From: Saprospiraceae bacterium
GTDB taxonomy: Bacteria > Bacteroidota > Bacteroidia > Chitinophagales > Saprospiraceae
Direction: 5' to 3'
DNA: 64,000 nucleotides
Assembly (NCBI GenBank): GCA_016717105.1
Contig: JADKGF010000001.1
Span: forward strand, 124,001-188,000
Positions 29,096 to 38,936 of this stretch are shown in pieces. Position 1 is the stretch's first letter. Every line of letters starts with the position of its first letter. Both the position numbers and the translations under genes were made by a program. The notes beneath the pieces are model-generated. The model did not search any database. It saw only the letters and a list, made by a program, of their open reading frames with translations, and was not told the DNA's origin.

Positions 29096-29464
29096 CTATA
29101 TGACCGTTCTTATACCCACAAAAACAGCACCAAGAGTCAATAAAATACTGATAAGAACATACACAATACCTAAGACTAACTGACCTTTGGTAATGTATTG
29201 ATAAAACTCATACGCAAAAGTTGAAAAAGTGCTGAAACCACCACAAAATCCAATCGCCAACAGCCATTTCATTTGTTCATTAATCTGTGCATTGATGTGT
29301 TTTTGTATCACAATACCTAGGATAAAACTACTCAATACATTGGCCAATAACGTGCCATATGGGAAAAAATGATTTTCAGGATTAAATGCCAAGCTTTTGC
29401 TCAATAAAAATCTTAAGGCACTACCGACTCCGCCACCGACAAAAACTAAAAGCCATTGTATCAT
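29096..29464 (-). CDS. crcB: Fluoride ion channel CrcB/Fluc
   Basis: This is a 122-residue membrane protein with four transmembrane helices, of the Fluc/CrcB family that exports fluoride. Signature residues are visible: GGGVGSALRFLLS at the first helix, YGTLLANVLSSFILG with the pore Asn, and GFCGGFSTFSTFAYE with the Phe-box and Na+-site motif. Its start overlaps the preceding gene's stop by 4 bases (ATGA), so the two are translationally coupled. No fluoride riboswitch is seen. Confidence 0.93.
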   Translation of the reverse strand: MIQWLLVFVGGGVGSALRFLLSKSLAFNPENHFFPYGTLLANVLSSFILGIVIQKHINAQINEQMKWLLAIGFCGGFSTFSTFAYEFYQYITKGQLVLGIVYVLISILLTLGAVFVGIRTVI

Positions 29465-30513
29465 GATTTTAATTTTTGTTTTTTAGCAACAAGTCGAGAA
29501 GCAAATGTGGTTAATGTCAATGCTAAAACAAGGATAATGATGAGCAACATCAGATTTCCAATATCCTGAAGCATTATTGCCAAAATAATAAAAAGAATAT
29601 TGGTACTGAAAAGAATACCCGTTGCTTGCATATGGGTAAGCCCTAAATCTATTAGTATATGATGAATGTGTTTCCGATCTGGACTAAAAGGCGATTTACC
29701 TTCCAAAACTCTCAAAATAAACACTCTCAAGGTATCAAACAAAGGAAGAATCAGAATGGCTATTGCCACTGATGGTGCTGAATTAAAAGTATAAGGTGAG
29801 TCAATAAGATGATTATGGTGCTCAATAAACTGAATAGCTAGAATGGAACAAACCAATCCTAGGAGCAAAGCGCCAGTATCACCCATAAATATCTGCGCCG
29901 GTGTGATATTGTATTTTAAAAATGCAACCAGAGCGCCACCAAGTGCAAAAGCTACAATAGAAATCTCTATGCTTCCTACCAAGTAAAACCAAGTACCCAG
30001 CACCGCTGTGATTAATAATCCGAGACTTCCAGATAGACCATTGATCCCATCGATGAGGTTAAATGCATTGATGATGACAATGATTGTAAATATGGAGAGA
30101 ACAATACTTGCTATTTCGGGTATTTCATGGATGCCAAAAAAGCCATATAAACTTGTCAGACGCACATTGGATCTGAATACTAGAATAGCGGCTGCAAATA
30201 ATTCGCCAAGAAACTTCTTAGATGGTGAAATCGGGTCGATATCATCCTTGGCTCCGATCAGGAATATGATTATAAATGCGCAAAGAATGTATTGTAAATC
30301 ACCAAAATATTCAAACGGTGTCCACAATATTATAGAAAAAAGTGTACCAGCAAATATAGCGATGCCACCAAGTGAAGGTGTGCTCACTTTGTGTGATCTT
30401 CTTTCTCCCGGCTCGTCCATCAGATTTTTCTTGATCGCAAGATGGATGATAGACGGTATAGCCAGATAAGTGAGAGAAAAAGAAGTAATAAATGCGAGTA
30501 TAATGTCGTACAT
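29461..30513 (-). CDS. WecA/MraY-type polyprenyl-phosphate sugar-1-phosphate transferase
   Basis: This is a 350-residue polytopic membrane enzyme of glycosyltransferase family 4. These proteins transfer GlcNAc-1-phosphate or a similar group onto undecaprenyl phosphate at the start of O-antigen, capsule or teichoic-type glycan synthesis. Motifs include GAKDDIDPIS, NAFNLIDGINGLSG, FMGDTGALLLG and the substrate-specificity loop PDRKHIHHILIDLG. The HIHH loop fits WecA rather than MraY. No other glycan genes are adjacent; rpoN lies upstream and crcB overlaps downstream. Confidence 0.9.
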   Translation of the reverse strand: MYDIILAFITSFSLTYLAIPSIIHLAIKKNLMDEPGERRSHKVSTPSLGGIAIFAGTLFSIILWTPFEYFGDLQYILCAFIIIFLIGAKDDIDPISPSKKFLGELFAAAILVFRSNVRLTSLYGFFGIHEIPEIASIVLSIFTIIVIINAFNLIDGINGLSGSLGLLITAVLGTWFYLVGSIEISIVAFALGGALVAFLKYNITPAQIFMGDTGALLLGLVCSILAIQFIEHHNHLIDSPYTFNSAPSVAIAILILPLFDTLRVFILRVLEGKSPFSPDRKHIHHILIDLGLTHMQATGILFSTNILFIILAIMLQDIGNLMLLIIILVLALTLTTFASRLVAKKQKLKS

Positions 30514-30593
30514 CCGATTTCGTTTTCAGGTCATTATCCTCTATTGGACTTGTTTCTGTTTAAAATGTCTCTTATTCCGACCATATTAAAATT

Positions 30594-32093
30594 CTATCTA
30601 AGCTCTTTTCTGAGCCTTGCAACTGGTATATTGAGTTGTTCTCTATATTTGGCAATGGTCCTTCTAGCTATGTTGTATCCTCTGTCAGAAAGTATCTCCA
30701 TGAGACGTTCATCAGAAAGCGGTTTGGTTTTATCCTCACGCGACACTTCATCTGATAATATTGTTTTGATTTCTAAAGTGGATACTTCACTTCCATCTTG
30801 AGCCTGCATAGACTCAGAGAAGAAATCTTTAAGTTTTTTAGTCCCAAACTCGGTTTGTACAAACTTGCTATTGGCTACCCGACTTACTGTAGAGATATCC
30901 AGACCCGTTACTTCAGCCAGATCTTTCAAAATCATAGGCTTGATCCGTCTCTCGTCTCCTGTAGAGAAATAGTCGTACTGATATTGCATTATAGCATACA
31001 TCGTACGATAAAGTGTATCTTGTCTTTGCTTGATGGCATCAATAAACCACTTGGCGGAGTCGATCTTTTGTTTTATAAAAAGGACTGCTTCTTTTTCAGG
31101 TTTGGTAGCTCTACGACCAGAAACGGTTTCTCTGTATCCTTTGAGCATTTCCATATATTGGTCATTGATCCTTAGATCCGGTGCATTCTTACTGTTAAGA
31201 TTTAACTCTAGTTCGCCATCTCTATTGTGGATGATAAAATCAGGGATTATGTATTGACTTCCCATTCCGTTGCCTTCGACAGTGCTCGCTGGTTTAGGAT
31301 TGAGTTTTAAAATTTCGTCAATTGCTTCTTTAAGTTCGCTGTCAGATAGATTCAACAGCTTTTTCATACGGATATAATGCTTCTTTGTAAATTCTTCAAA
31401 AAAGTCTGACAAAATTTTCAAAGCTATCTTTCTCTCATGCGTATGTTGATTGGGCTCTTTTTCTATCTTGTCTTCCAACTGAAGTGTAAGACATTCTTGA
31501 AGTGTTCGAGCACAAATACCCGCAGGTTCGAACTTTTGGATTTTTTTGATTATCGCATTGACTTCTTTTACATCAGTGTCGATATTATGGGCAAATAGCA
31601 GGTCATCTACGATAGAATTGGGTTCTCTCCGCAGATATCCGTCTTCATCTATCGAGCCGATGATTTGATTTGCTATGATTTCTTCTTTTTCAGTAAATTC
31701 AAGAAGGCCCATCTGTCTTTCTAGACTTTCGTGAAAGGTATTTTCAACAGGAACAGGCATACTTCTTTCCTCTTCATTGATAAAATCTTCGCCTTTCATT
31801 TTATAACTTGACGGATCATCATCCAAATATTCATTCAGATAATCATCAAATTCGAATTCTGGCTCATTGTTATCATTACTACCTTCTGGTTCTTGTGTAG
31901 TACCGAAGCCTTCACTGTCCAGATCAAAGACATCATCATAGTCGTCTCCCTCATCAAGTGCCGGATTTGATTCCAATTCCTCTTTTATCCTTTCTTCCAG
32001 ACTGGCTGTTGGAATCTGCAGTAGTTTCATAAGCTGAATCTGCTGAGGAGACAGCTTCTGCAACATTTTCTGACTTAGACTCTGTTTTAACAT
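30594..32093 (-). CDS. rpoN: RNA polymerase sigma-54 factor
   Basis: This is a 499-residue sigma-54. I place the start at the ATG 32091-32093 (MLKQSLSQKMLQKLSPQQ), because the family begins here and the 61 codons upstream are low-complexity AT. Region I is glutamine/leucine-rich (QLMKLLQIP). An acidic linker (DEGDDYDDVFDLDSEGF and EFEFDDYLNEYLDDD) follows. The core-binding region leads to the helix-turn-helix, and the RpoN box ARRTIAKYRE lies at about 476-485. Sigma-54 needs AAA+ activators; none is encoded in the window. Confidence 0.95.
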   Translation of the reverse strand: MLKQSLSQKMLQKLSPQQIQLMKLLQIPTASLEERIKEELESNPALDEGDDYDDVFDLDSEGFGTTQEPEGSNDNNEPEFEFDDYLNEYLDDDPSSYKMKGEDFINEEERSMPVPVENTFHESLERQMGLLEFTEKEEIIANQIIGSIDEDGYLRREPNSIVDDLLFAHNIDTDVKEVNAIIKKIQKFEPAGICARTLQECLTLQLEDKIEKEPNQHTHERKIALKILSDFFEEFTKKHYIRMKKLLNLSDSELKEAIDEILKLNPKPASTVEGNGMGSQYIIPDFIIHNRDGELELNLNSKNAPDLRINDQYMEMLKGYRETVSGRRATKPEKEAVLFIKQKIDSAKWFIDAIKQRQDTLYRTMYAIMQYQYDYFSTGDERRIKPMILKDLAEVTGLDISTVSRVANSKFVQTEFGTKKLKDFFSESMQAQDGSEVSTLEIKTILSDEVSREDKTKPLSDERLMEILSDRGYNIARRTIAKYREQLNIPVARLRKELR

Positions 32094-32309
32094 AAGTACA
32101 CTAAATTTTCTGATTACACTATTTCCAAAACGTAAACCATTATATATGTAACAAAAGAATTTTTTAAAGAGTTTCTTCTTATTGGAACAAATACTTTGTA
32201 TGTTTACGGGACAAAAATAATACATTAAATCAATATATAATGATTTTGTGTAATATTTATATAAATTATATTTCAATTATTAATACATTATATTAAAATT
32301 TAATATCAA

Positions 32310-34085
32310 ATGAATGTACCAAGTAGAATTGCTGCCTTACGCAAAACAATGGTTGCACATAATATCGATGCTATAATAATTCCGTCATCAGATCCACATC
32401 AAAGCGAATATATAGCTGAGCACTGGCAGGAAAGAGTTTGGATTTCTGGATTTACTGGATCTGCTGGTCTCGTGGCAGTTACAAAAGATCGTGCAGGTTT
32501 ATGGACAGATTCGAGATATTTTTTGCAAGGCGAAATGGAGCTTAAGGGAACTGGTGTCGAATTACACAAGATGTTGAATCAATTTGGCACGCCATATATA
32601 GATTTTCTTGCCGAAAATCTAAGCAAAGGCTCTCGAGTTGCTGTAAATGGATTGATGTTTTCAAAAGCCGTGGTGGACACCATGAAAAAATCTTTTGCGG
32701 AAAGCGGAATTGATTTGGTATATAATCTGGATTTGATTTCTGAAATTTGGACGAACAGACCACCATTATCAGATGCACCGATTTTTTATCATGATGAAAA
32801 GTTCTCAGGAAGCACCATAGCAGATAAGTTTGAGCAGATAAGAACTACTTTGAAAGATAATCGAGCTGATTACCACTTGATAACAACATTGGACGACATA
32901 GCGTGGACTTTTAATATCAGAGGAAATGATGTCATGTACAATCCAGTAAGTATTGCATACGCTATCGTAGGTAAATCTGATGCACATATATTTGTAAATG
33001 AGAAGAAACTTACTGATGAAGTAAAAAAACAGTTTTCAAAAAACAATATAAAAATTTATCCCAATGGAGAAATCATTGGATTCCTAAATAATATGAAAGA
33101 ATCCGAATCGATTTTGGTCGATACACAGCTTTGCAATCAAACAATTTATGATGCCATCAATGGTAAAATTATTCAAGGCAATTCTATTCCGAAATTTCTC
33201 AAAGCAATAAAAAATGGGACTGAAATCGGCCACATTCGCGATGTAATGAAAAAGGATGGAGCAGCTTTGGCAAATACATTCTATTGGCTGGAGCAATCTC
33301 TATCAAGTGGTCAAAAAATAAATGAGGTCGATGTAGCACGAAAGCTTGCTGAACATAGAAGCCAGCAAAAATTTTATCAAGGCGAGAGTTTCGGAGCGAT
33401 CATAGGATATAATGAAAATGGTGCAATTATCCACTATCATCCTGAACCAGAAACATGCAAAACCATAAAACCTGAAGGAATATTGCTTGTAGATAGTGGT
33501 GGGCAATATAGCGACGGTACTACAGATATCACCAGAACATTTACCTTAAGTCAGCCGACAGAAGAGCAGGTCAAAGCTTATACATTGATACTAAAAGGAA
33601 TGATAGCCTTAAGTATGGCAAAATTTCCAGAAGGAACAACTGGTGGTCAATTGGATACACTCGCTAGACAATTTCTATGGGCTGAAGGTATGAATTACGG
33701 CCATGGGACAGGACATGGTGTAGGTTTTTTCCTAAATGTGCATGAGCCACCACAAGGGTTTACACCTTTAAGTTCCGAAAGAAGCAGGACTGTACAACAA
33801 CCTGGTATGCTCACAAGCAACGAACCGGGATATTATAAAGAAGGTGGATTCGGTATGAGGATTGAAAATCTCATTATCACAGTGAAGTCAGAAAAACCAG
33901 GCTTTTTGGAATTTGAAACAGTGACGCTTTACCCATTGGAGCATAAATTAATAGATAAATCAAGATTGTCAAAGGAAGAAATCGCTTGGATCAATCAATA
34001 TCACAAATTAGTATATGCTGGTTGTGCGCCATTGCTAAAAGGTGAAATCAAAACCTGGTTTAAGGATAAGTGCAGAAAAGTATAA
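32310..34085 (+). CDS. Xaa-Pro aminopeptidase (M24B, aminopeptidase P family)
   Basis: This is a 591-residue aminopeptidase P-like enzyme that removes an N-terminal residue preceding proline. It has the long three-domain form: two creatinase-like N-terminal domains (about 1-310) and a pita-bread C-terminal domain. Metal ligands lie in LVDSGGQYSDGTTDITRT (two Asp), GHGTGHGVGFFLNVHE (His), TSNEPGYY and RIENLI (Glu). It diverges from rpoN across a 216-base AT-rich gap that must hold both promoters. The protein has no signal peptide, so it is likely cytosolic. Confidence 0.93.
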   Translation: MNVPSRIAALRKTMVAHNIDAIIIPSSDPHQSEYIAEHWQERVWISGFTGSAGLVAVTKDRAGLWTDSRYFLQGEMELKGTGVELHKMLNQFGTPYIDFLAENLSKGSRVAVNGLMFSKAVVDTMKKSFAESGIDLVYNLDLISEIWTNRPPLSDAPIFYHDEKFSGSTIADKFEQIRTTLKDNRADYHLITTLDDIAWTFNIRGNDVMYNPVSIAYAIVGKSDAHIFVNEKKLTDEVKKQFSKNNIKIYPNGEIIGFLNNMKESESILVDTQLCNQTIYDAINGKIIQGNSIPKFLKAIKNGTEIGHIRDVMKKDGAALANTFYWLEQSLSSGQKINEVDVARKLAEHRSQQKFYQGESFGAIIGYNENGAIIHYHPEPETCKTIKPEGILLVDSGGQYSDGTTDITRTFTLSQPTEEQVKAYTLILKGMIALSMAKFPEGTTGGQLDTLARQFLWAEGMNYGHGTGHGVGFFLNVHEPPQGFTPLSSERSRTVQQPGMLTSNEPGYYKEGGFGMRIENLIITVKSEKPGFLEFETVTLYPLEHKLIDKSRLSKEEIAWINQYHKLVYAGCAPLLKGEIKTWFKDKCRKV

Positions 34086-34193
34086 GTTACTTTTTTCGTC
34101 ACAATTATCGCTTTGGGCGATAAAATATACGACTTCGTCGGTATGTGGGAATTTAAATAAGTCAATCTTGGTTGGTAGGTATAAATAAATAGA

Positions 34194-34913
34194 ATGAAAA
34201 TCAGAAATTTCTTTATTTCAGCTAGTTTAATGGCTGTAGTATTCACATCATGTAATTATGCAAAATCCAATCAACAAGTAGTGGTTTCTAACGACTGTGG
34301 TATGAATTGGAAGCAGATAAAGTCAGGTGATGCCGTACCAAAAGGCGTAGCAAACCCGTGTTATATGAAAGTGGTAATCCCAAACTTTCCAATGCAAGGA
34401 GACAGCAGGTTTATTACCAATCTAAAAGATAGAGTTAGAGCGTTTGTCCATATTGATTACGATTATTCAATCACAGATCCGTTGGAATTTATCAAACAAG
34501 CAAAATTTCTCGGTAAAGCAAATGCCCATGCAGACAATGATGAAGCCCTAGAATCATCTGCGTTTGAAGGTGCTGAGAATATGGTAATAGATAAGCGTAT
34601 CAGAGATATATCGAAGTCTATTTTTATCAATGAAGATATAGTGGAACTCGATCAGGCAGAGATAGAAAATAAATTATTAGAAGAATCCAATAAGATTTTG
34701 GCTCCACTTGGTGTATCTCTCAATTTTATAACATTGACTTTTGATCTAGATGACCAGACACGACAAGCAATCGATGTTTCTACGGCAATGAAGATTTATG
34801 AAAGTAAAAATCTTACGGATCTTGGAAAAGCGGTAATTATTCAGAAAGCAGGCGCTGCAAAGCTTGTTGTAGAGGCTGCGAAAGAACAAAATATTCCAAG
34901 TCAAGAAGAATAA
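34194..34913 (+). CDS. Lipoprotein with an SPFH/band 7-like domain
   Basis: This is a 239-residue predicted lipoprotein: signal peptide with lipobox (ISASLMAVVFTSC), then a domain resembling the SPFH/band 7 fold. The supporting features are the strand-helix order RVRAFVHIDYDYSITDP, a long central helix region with EIENKLLEESNKILAPLGVSL and NFITLTFD, and the C-terminal coiled helix rich in Ala, Lys and Glu (AKLVVEAAKEQN). SPFH proteins normally form membrane-bound rings through an N-terminal membrane segment. Here the anchor would be a lipid on the outer side of a membrane. The function is unknown. Confidence 0.7.
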   Translation: MKIRNFFISASLMAVVFTSCNYAKSNQQVVVSNDCGMNWKQIKSGDAVPKGVANPCYMKVVIPNFPMQGDSRFITNLKDRVRAFVHIDYDYSITDPLEFIKQAKFLGKANAHADNDEALESSAFEGAENMVIDKRIRDISKSIFINEDIVELDQAEIENKLLEESNKILAPLGVSLNFITLTFDLDDQTRQAIDVSTAMKIYESKNLTDLGKAVIIQKAGAAKLVVEAAKEQNIPSQEE

Positions 34914-34916
34914 GGC

Positions 34917-35615
34917 TTAATGACACATAACGGGATTTCTCAAGGCCTCAAAGAAATCTAATTCTAAGGGTAATTTTGACATCAATCCACGATAAATCAA
35001 ATAAGTGCCCATGACTAATGTAATAATGGGATATAATTTCTTTAAAGAAACTCGAAGACGCTGACTCAGGGCTTGATGTCCCAATGTAATGCCGATCATA
35101 GCAGGAAAAGTGCCGAGACCAAAAAAGAGCATAAATCCCATGCTTCCCCATAGATTTCCCAAGGATAATGAACCAGCTAAGGCGATATACACCAACCCAC
35201 ATGGTAAAAATCCATTAACAGTGCCGAGTAGGAAAGATGGTACTGAACGACTTTTATTAAGTAGGTTATACAATTTAGTACTGATAAAAGTATAGACTCG
35301 TTTAAATGATGGTATTTTATTGATTAATTGATCGGGATTGATCGAAAATAAAAATAAAAATACAAGGCTCACACCTAAGATCACTGAGACTACTCGTTGT
35401 CCATCACCAATATTGGCAAAACTACCCAGAAGTCCTGCAATAATACCTAAGGCAATGTAACTCAGAGTTCTTCCAGAGTTATATTGTAAGGTATCCAATA
35501 CAGCAAAAAATCCAGTTACGCGTTTGCCAGAATGCACAGCCAATGCCAATGGTCCACACATGCCGATACAATGTAAGCTTCCGAAAAATCCGAGTGTCAG
35601 TGCAATCCAGTACAA
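34917..35615 (-). CDS. Sulfite exporter TauE/SafE-like (UreH-type) membrane protein of the cbb3 cluster
   Basis: This is a 232-residue polytopic membrane protein with about six transmembrane helices. It carries two cysteine motifs typical of the UreH/TauE-like group that accompanies cbb3 oxidases in Bacteroidota: HCIGMCGPLALAV near the N-terminus and NGFLPCGLVYIALAG at the middle. The paired cysteines inside membrane helices suggest copper handling or thiol transfer during oxidase assembly; this is inference from the neighbourhood. It follows ccoH by 9 bases and is the last gene of the cluster. It converges with the SPFH lipoprotein gene. Confidence 0.78.
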   Translation of the reverse strand: MYWIALTLGFFGSLHCIGMCGPLALAVHSGKRVTGFFAVLDTLQYNSGRTLSYIALGIIAGLLGSFANIGDGQRVVSVILGVSLVFLFLFSINPDQLINKIPSFKRVYTFISTKLYNLLNKSRSVPSFLLGTVNGFLPCGLVYIALAGSLSLGNLWGSMGFMLFFGLGTFPAMIGITLGHQALSQRLRVSLKKLYPIITLVMGTYLIYRGLMSKLPLELDFFEALRNPVMCH

Positions 35616-35624
35616 AATTGAAAC

Positions 35625-36068
35625 TTAAATGATGATTTCTTCTTCTTGATAATACGATTTACTACCCGTAATCCAATCGATTTTAAGCTTCCATCTGCCT
35701 GATTTCACGTCTTTTATCGGGATTTTGAAACTTCCGTTTGCATCAGTTTTGATGTCATAATTAACATCAGATTTTTCAGAATATGGATTGTACAACAATA
35801 TTTTTCCGGAAGCAGATGAAAGCGAATCAACAGGAAAAGTAAATAATATTTCCTGATTACTTTTATTATAATCCACAAGCACCTTGACACTAAGATCTGC
35901 TGTATTTTGTCGTTTGTCGTAATGTTTCTGATAATTGATATCTTCTTCATAATAATTTTCGACTACCAAACTATCATGCACTTGCGTTGATTGGTAAACA
36001 ACAAATACTAGTGTGCCAATAAAAAGAATAAAAAACAGGGTAAGTCCTGTCGCCCAATTGAATTTCAT
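35625..36068 (-). CDS. ccoH: FixH/CcoH-like oxidase assembly protein
   Basis: This is a 147-residue protein with one N-terminal transmembrane helix (GLTLFFILFIGTLVFVVY) followed by a periplasmic beta-rich domain, as in FixH/CcoH. The segment VENYYEEDINYQKHYDKRQN after the helix is the typical FixH start of the soluble domain. FixH acts with CcoG, CcoI and CcoS in assembly of cbb3 oxidase. It lies 18 bases past ccoG. Confidence 0.85.
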   Translation of the reverse strand: MKFNWATGLTLFFILFIGTLVFVVYQSTQVHDSLVVENYYEEDINYQKHYDKRQNTADLSVKVLVDYNKSNQEILFTFPVDSLSSASGKILLYNPYSEKSDVNYDIKTDANGSFKIPIKDVKSGRWKLKIDWITGSKSYYQEEEIII

Positions 36069-36086
36069 TTTTTAAGTATTACTTTA

Positions 36087-37565
36087 TTATTTCATCGGAC
36101 CAAAAAAAGTGGTCTTTACCTTTGTAATCAATTTGTCACCAGAATACACACCAATAACGATATTATTTTTACCACCTTCAAGCTGGTCTTTAGGTATCTT
36201 AATAAAAATGGCACCTTCGGATTTATTGTTTTTACCTACTGCAGGCTTTTTGCCGCCAATAATTTCAAAAGTACCCACTTCAGGATCCAACATTTTAAAC
36301 TGAACATTTAGAGAGTCAGCCGTCTTATTGATCATCTGATAATTATACAAGTTACTAATAGTCCCGTCAGCCTGCTCTTGCGCTAATAAGCCACCTGTTC
36401 TCAAAAAGAGCACCTCTACATCAGAACGCAAAGAAAAAAGTACGGCTTCTACACCGATCAATACAAATAATACCGCTGAATAAGCAATAGTCCTAGTATT
36501 AAATATTTTATGTTTGCCTTTTTCTATACCTTCGATACTATCCAAGCGAATAAGTCCTTTCGGTCTGTCAACTTTTTCCATTACTTCATCACATGCATCC
36601 ATACATGCTGTACAATTAACGCATTCCAACTGAGTTCCATTACGAATATCGATTCCTGTCGGGCAAACATGGATACATAGTTTACAATCTATACAGTCTC
36701 CAAGTTTATTTTGTACAGATGCAAAATAGTCTTCTGCTACTTCCGCCGAGATTGCTGCCGGTTGCGCTACAGTTCTATTTTTTTGAATTTTACCTCTAGG
36801 CTCACCACGTACAAAATCATAGGCTACCACCAACGATTTATTGTCCAACATTACGCCTTGTAATCGGCCATACGGACAAATCGTAGTACAAACTTGCTCA
36901 CGCAATCTTGCAAAAACAATATAAAAGACAAATGAAAAAATGATCATTGCCATAAATCCGCCTGTATGCTCTGATATTGGTTCATTTATGATCTCTAAAA
37001 CCTTATCAATACCAATAATGTAGGCAAGAAATATATTGGATATCAATACTGCAATACCGAAAAAGATGGTATGCTTACTGATTCTTTTAATGATTTTGTC
37101 TGTAGTCCAAGGTGCGGCATCAAGCTTCTTTTGTGCATTGTAATCTCCATCAATAGCATATTCAATACGTCGATACACCAATTCCATAAAAACAGTCTGA
37201 GGACATATCCATCCACAAAACAATCTTCCGAAGACCACAGTAAATAAAATGATAAAAACCAACAATATCAACATGGCGATGGCAAAAAGATAAAAATCTT
37301 GTGGTCCAAAATGCATCCCAAATAAGATAAAATCCCTTTCTATAATATTAAAAAGGAAAATTGGCTCACCATTCAATTTAATAAAAGGAAGTCCGAATAA
37401 TATCAGAAAATACAAATATGACAACCAAGTCCGATAATTTGTAAATTTACCAATTGGTTTTTTGGGATAAATCCAAATACGTTTACCACTTTGGTCAACT
37501 GTAGATATTTTATCTCTAAAATGTTCGCCTGTGGTGTTGTATTTTGTTGCGTTGACATTTTTCAA
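36087..37565 (-). CDS. ccoG: Cytochrome cbb3 oxidase accessory protein CcoG (FixG)
   Basis: This is a 492-residue membrane iron-sulfur protein that helps reduce copper for cbb3 oxidase assembly. It has four or five transmembrane helices. Two cluster-binding motifs are seen, CIDCKLCIHVCP and CVNCTACMDACD, and the cysteines CGWICPQ and CTTICPYGRL lie in membrane-proximal loops. The C-terminal domain is an Ig-like fold (DPEVGTFEIIGGK). It is separated from ccoP by a hairpin at 37636-37668 that may attenuate transcription between structural and assembly genes. Confidence 0.95.
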   Translation of the reverse strand: MKNVNATKYNTTGEHFRDKISTVDQSGKRIWIYPKKPIGKFTNYRTWLSYLYFLILFGLPFIKLNGEPIFLFNIIERDFILFGMHFGPQDFYLFAIAMLILLVFIILFTVVFGRLFCGWICPQTVFMELVYRRIEYAIDGDYNAQKKLDAAPWTTDKIIKRISKHTIFFGIAVLISNIFLAYIIGIDKVLEIINEPISEHTGGFMAMIIFSFVFYIVFARLREQVCTTICPYGRLQGVMLDNKSLVVAYDFVRGEPRGKIQKNRTVAQPAAISAEVAEDYFASVQNKLGDCIDCKLCIHVCPTGIDIRNGTQLECVNCTACMDACDEVMEKVDRPKGLIRLDSIEGIEKGKHKIFNTRTIAYSAVLFVLIGVEAVLFSLRSDVEVLFLRTGGLLAQEQADGTISNLYNYQMINKTADSLNVQFKMLDPEVGTFEIIGGKKPAVGKNNKSEGAIFIKIPKDQLEGGKNNIVIGVYSGDKLITKVKTTFFGPMK

Positions 37566-37635
37566 TATTTTTAAAATACAAATTTAAACTATTAAAATAG
37601 ATATAACAGTAACATAAGTATCATTATTAAAGAAA

Positions 37636-37668
37636 ATGGCAGAAAGATCATTTACATCTTTCTGCCAT
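37636..37668 (-). terminator. Hairpin between ccoP and ccoG
   Basis: A perfect 13-base stem (ATGGCAGAAAGAT / ATCTTTCTGCCAT) with a 7-base loop sits 38 bases past the ccoP stop and about 70 bases before the ccoG start. On the minus strand it is followed by a short T-rich stretch (TTTCTTTA). It can act as a partial terminator or an mRNA-processing site. Confidence 0.65.
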
Positions 37669-37705
37669 AATTTGAATTATTGATAAAAATTCCGATTGTT
37701 TATTG

Positions 37706-38697
37706 TCACTTTTGAACTTCAGTCGGTTGTGCAGTTTTTGTCGTATCTGTTACTGCTGGAGTAGCGCTCGCATCAGGTGCACTTGTAGCTCCTGGCTCAT
37801 ACAATTCGCCTTGTGGTGCCTTTGCGTTTGGTGGATTTGTACCTTGTAAAGACAAAATGTAACTAGCGACTTTTTGCATTGCACCAGGACGAAGCTGAGC
37901 TTTCCAAGAAATCATACCTTTTTCAGGTACACCATATTTTATTGTAGTGAATACGTCATTGATACTACCACCATGGAGCCAATATTTATCAGTAAAGTTA
38001 GGACCTACGGTACCTTCGCCATTTGCTCCATGACAGACCATACAATTAGCAGTATAGATTTCTTTACCTTCCGCCAAAGCTGCCGCTTCCATGAGCATTG
38101 TTACTGATTTTTCGTCGATGACATCAGCCTGTGAAGCCAAGAACTTAGCTTTGTCTGCATCGCCTAGTTCCATAGCAGCAATATATTCTTGCTCCTGATT
38201 TGGTCCTTTTGCAGATACATGGTAATACCACAGATATGCCGCTGCCCATATGATTGTACCGTAAAACATCCACACCACCAAGGAGGAAGAGAGTTATCCA
38301 ATTCTCTGATACCGTCATATTCGTGACCGAGGTCAATATCCGCTTCTTTGTCTTTAGGTACTAGGTTCCATGCTTTGTCAGATATTGCACTCCAGAGTGA
38401 TCCTGTAGGAGTCAAATTGGCTTTTTCGAGGCCTTCTGGACCAAATTTTTCAAGAAGTTTCATTTTCTGAACTTCGATCAAGGCCCAGATTAAACTAAGC
38501 CCAGCCAAAATAACACCGATAAGAACCAGAACAGCAAGAATTAGTAAAATATTGTGATAAGCAAGGTTATATACATTGGGTGATGCAGCTTGGGCAGCAC
38601 CTTCGGCAGGAGCAGTGGCATCTTGTGCAGATAGACCACTTATGCCTGCTAATGTTGTGACAAGGAGAATGATGGTTGAAAAAAGCTTTTTCATCAT
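37706..38697 (-). CDS. ccoP: cbb3 oxidase subunit III, CcoP, frameshifted
   Basis: This is the cytochrome c subunit of cbb3 oxidase, which passes electrons to CcoO. The N-terminal part has a signal or membrane segment, a second helix (LILAVLVLIGVILAG) and the conserved HEYDGIRELDNSLPPWW. The next frame continues VWMFYGTIIWAAAYLWYYHV and a cytochrome c domain with CMVCHG and the Met ligand in GMISWK. One haem motif is visible, whereas proteobacterial CcoP has two. One G missing from the run near 38275 breaks the frame, so this is most likely an assembly error. The C-terminal tail is Pro/Ala/Thr-rich. Confidence 0.88.
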
Positions 38698-38746
38698 TTT
38701 ATTTTTGATTTATTATTTAATAATGAATTTTAAAATTGATTTGATC

Positions 38747-38911
38747 TCAGGCATCGTCATCAAGTGGAAGGTTTTCCATCCTTTTGATTACAGGATTATT
38801 TTTTCTAAATGCCAATAATGCGCTGACAGTAAAAATTATTACAAATGTCAGCAGTGCAAAAATGGCCATCCAGTTTATGTTACCTGCGCCTTCTAATATA
38901 TATTTTGCCAT
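38747..38911 (-). CDS. ccoQ: CcoQ-like small cbb3 oxidase subunit
   Basis: This is a 54-residue protein between ccoNO and ccoP. It starts MAKYILEGAGNINWM, has one transmembrane helix (AIFALLTFVIIFTVSALLAF) and ends KRMENLPLDDDA. Size, single helix, charged tail and position fit CcoQ, the small subunit that stabilises the oxidase. It is short enough to be missed by length-filtered gene calling. Confidence 0.8.
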   Translation of the reverse strand: MAKYILEGAGNINWMAIFALLTFVIIFTVSALLAFRKNNPVIKRMENLPLDDDA

Positions 38912-38936
38912 GAATGTTAAATTTAATGGTTGTTTA

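Noticed and set aside
34105..34123. 7-base hairpin after the aminopeptidase P gene as terminator
   Set aside because: The stem is short and lacks a T run; it was not strong enough to list as a feature.
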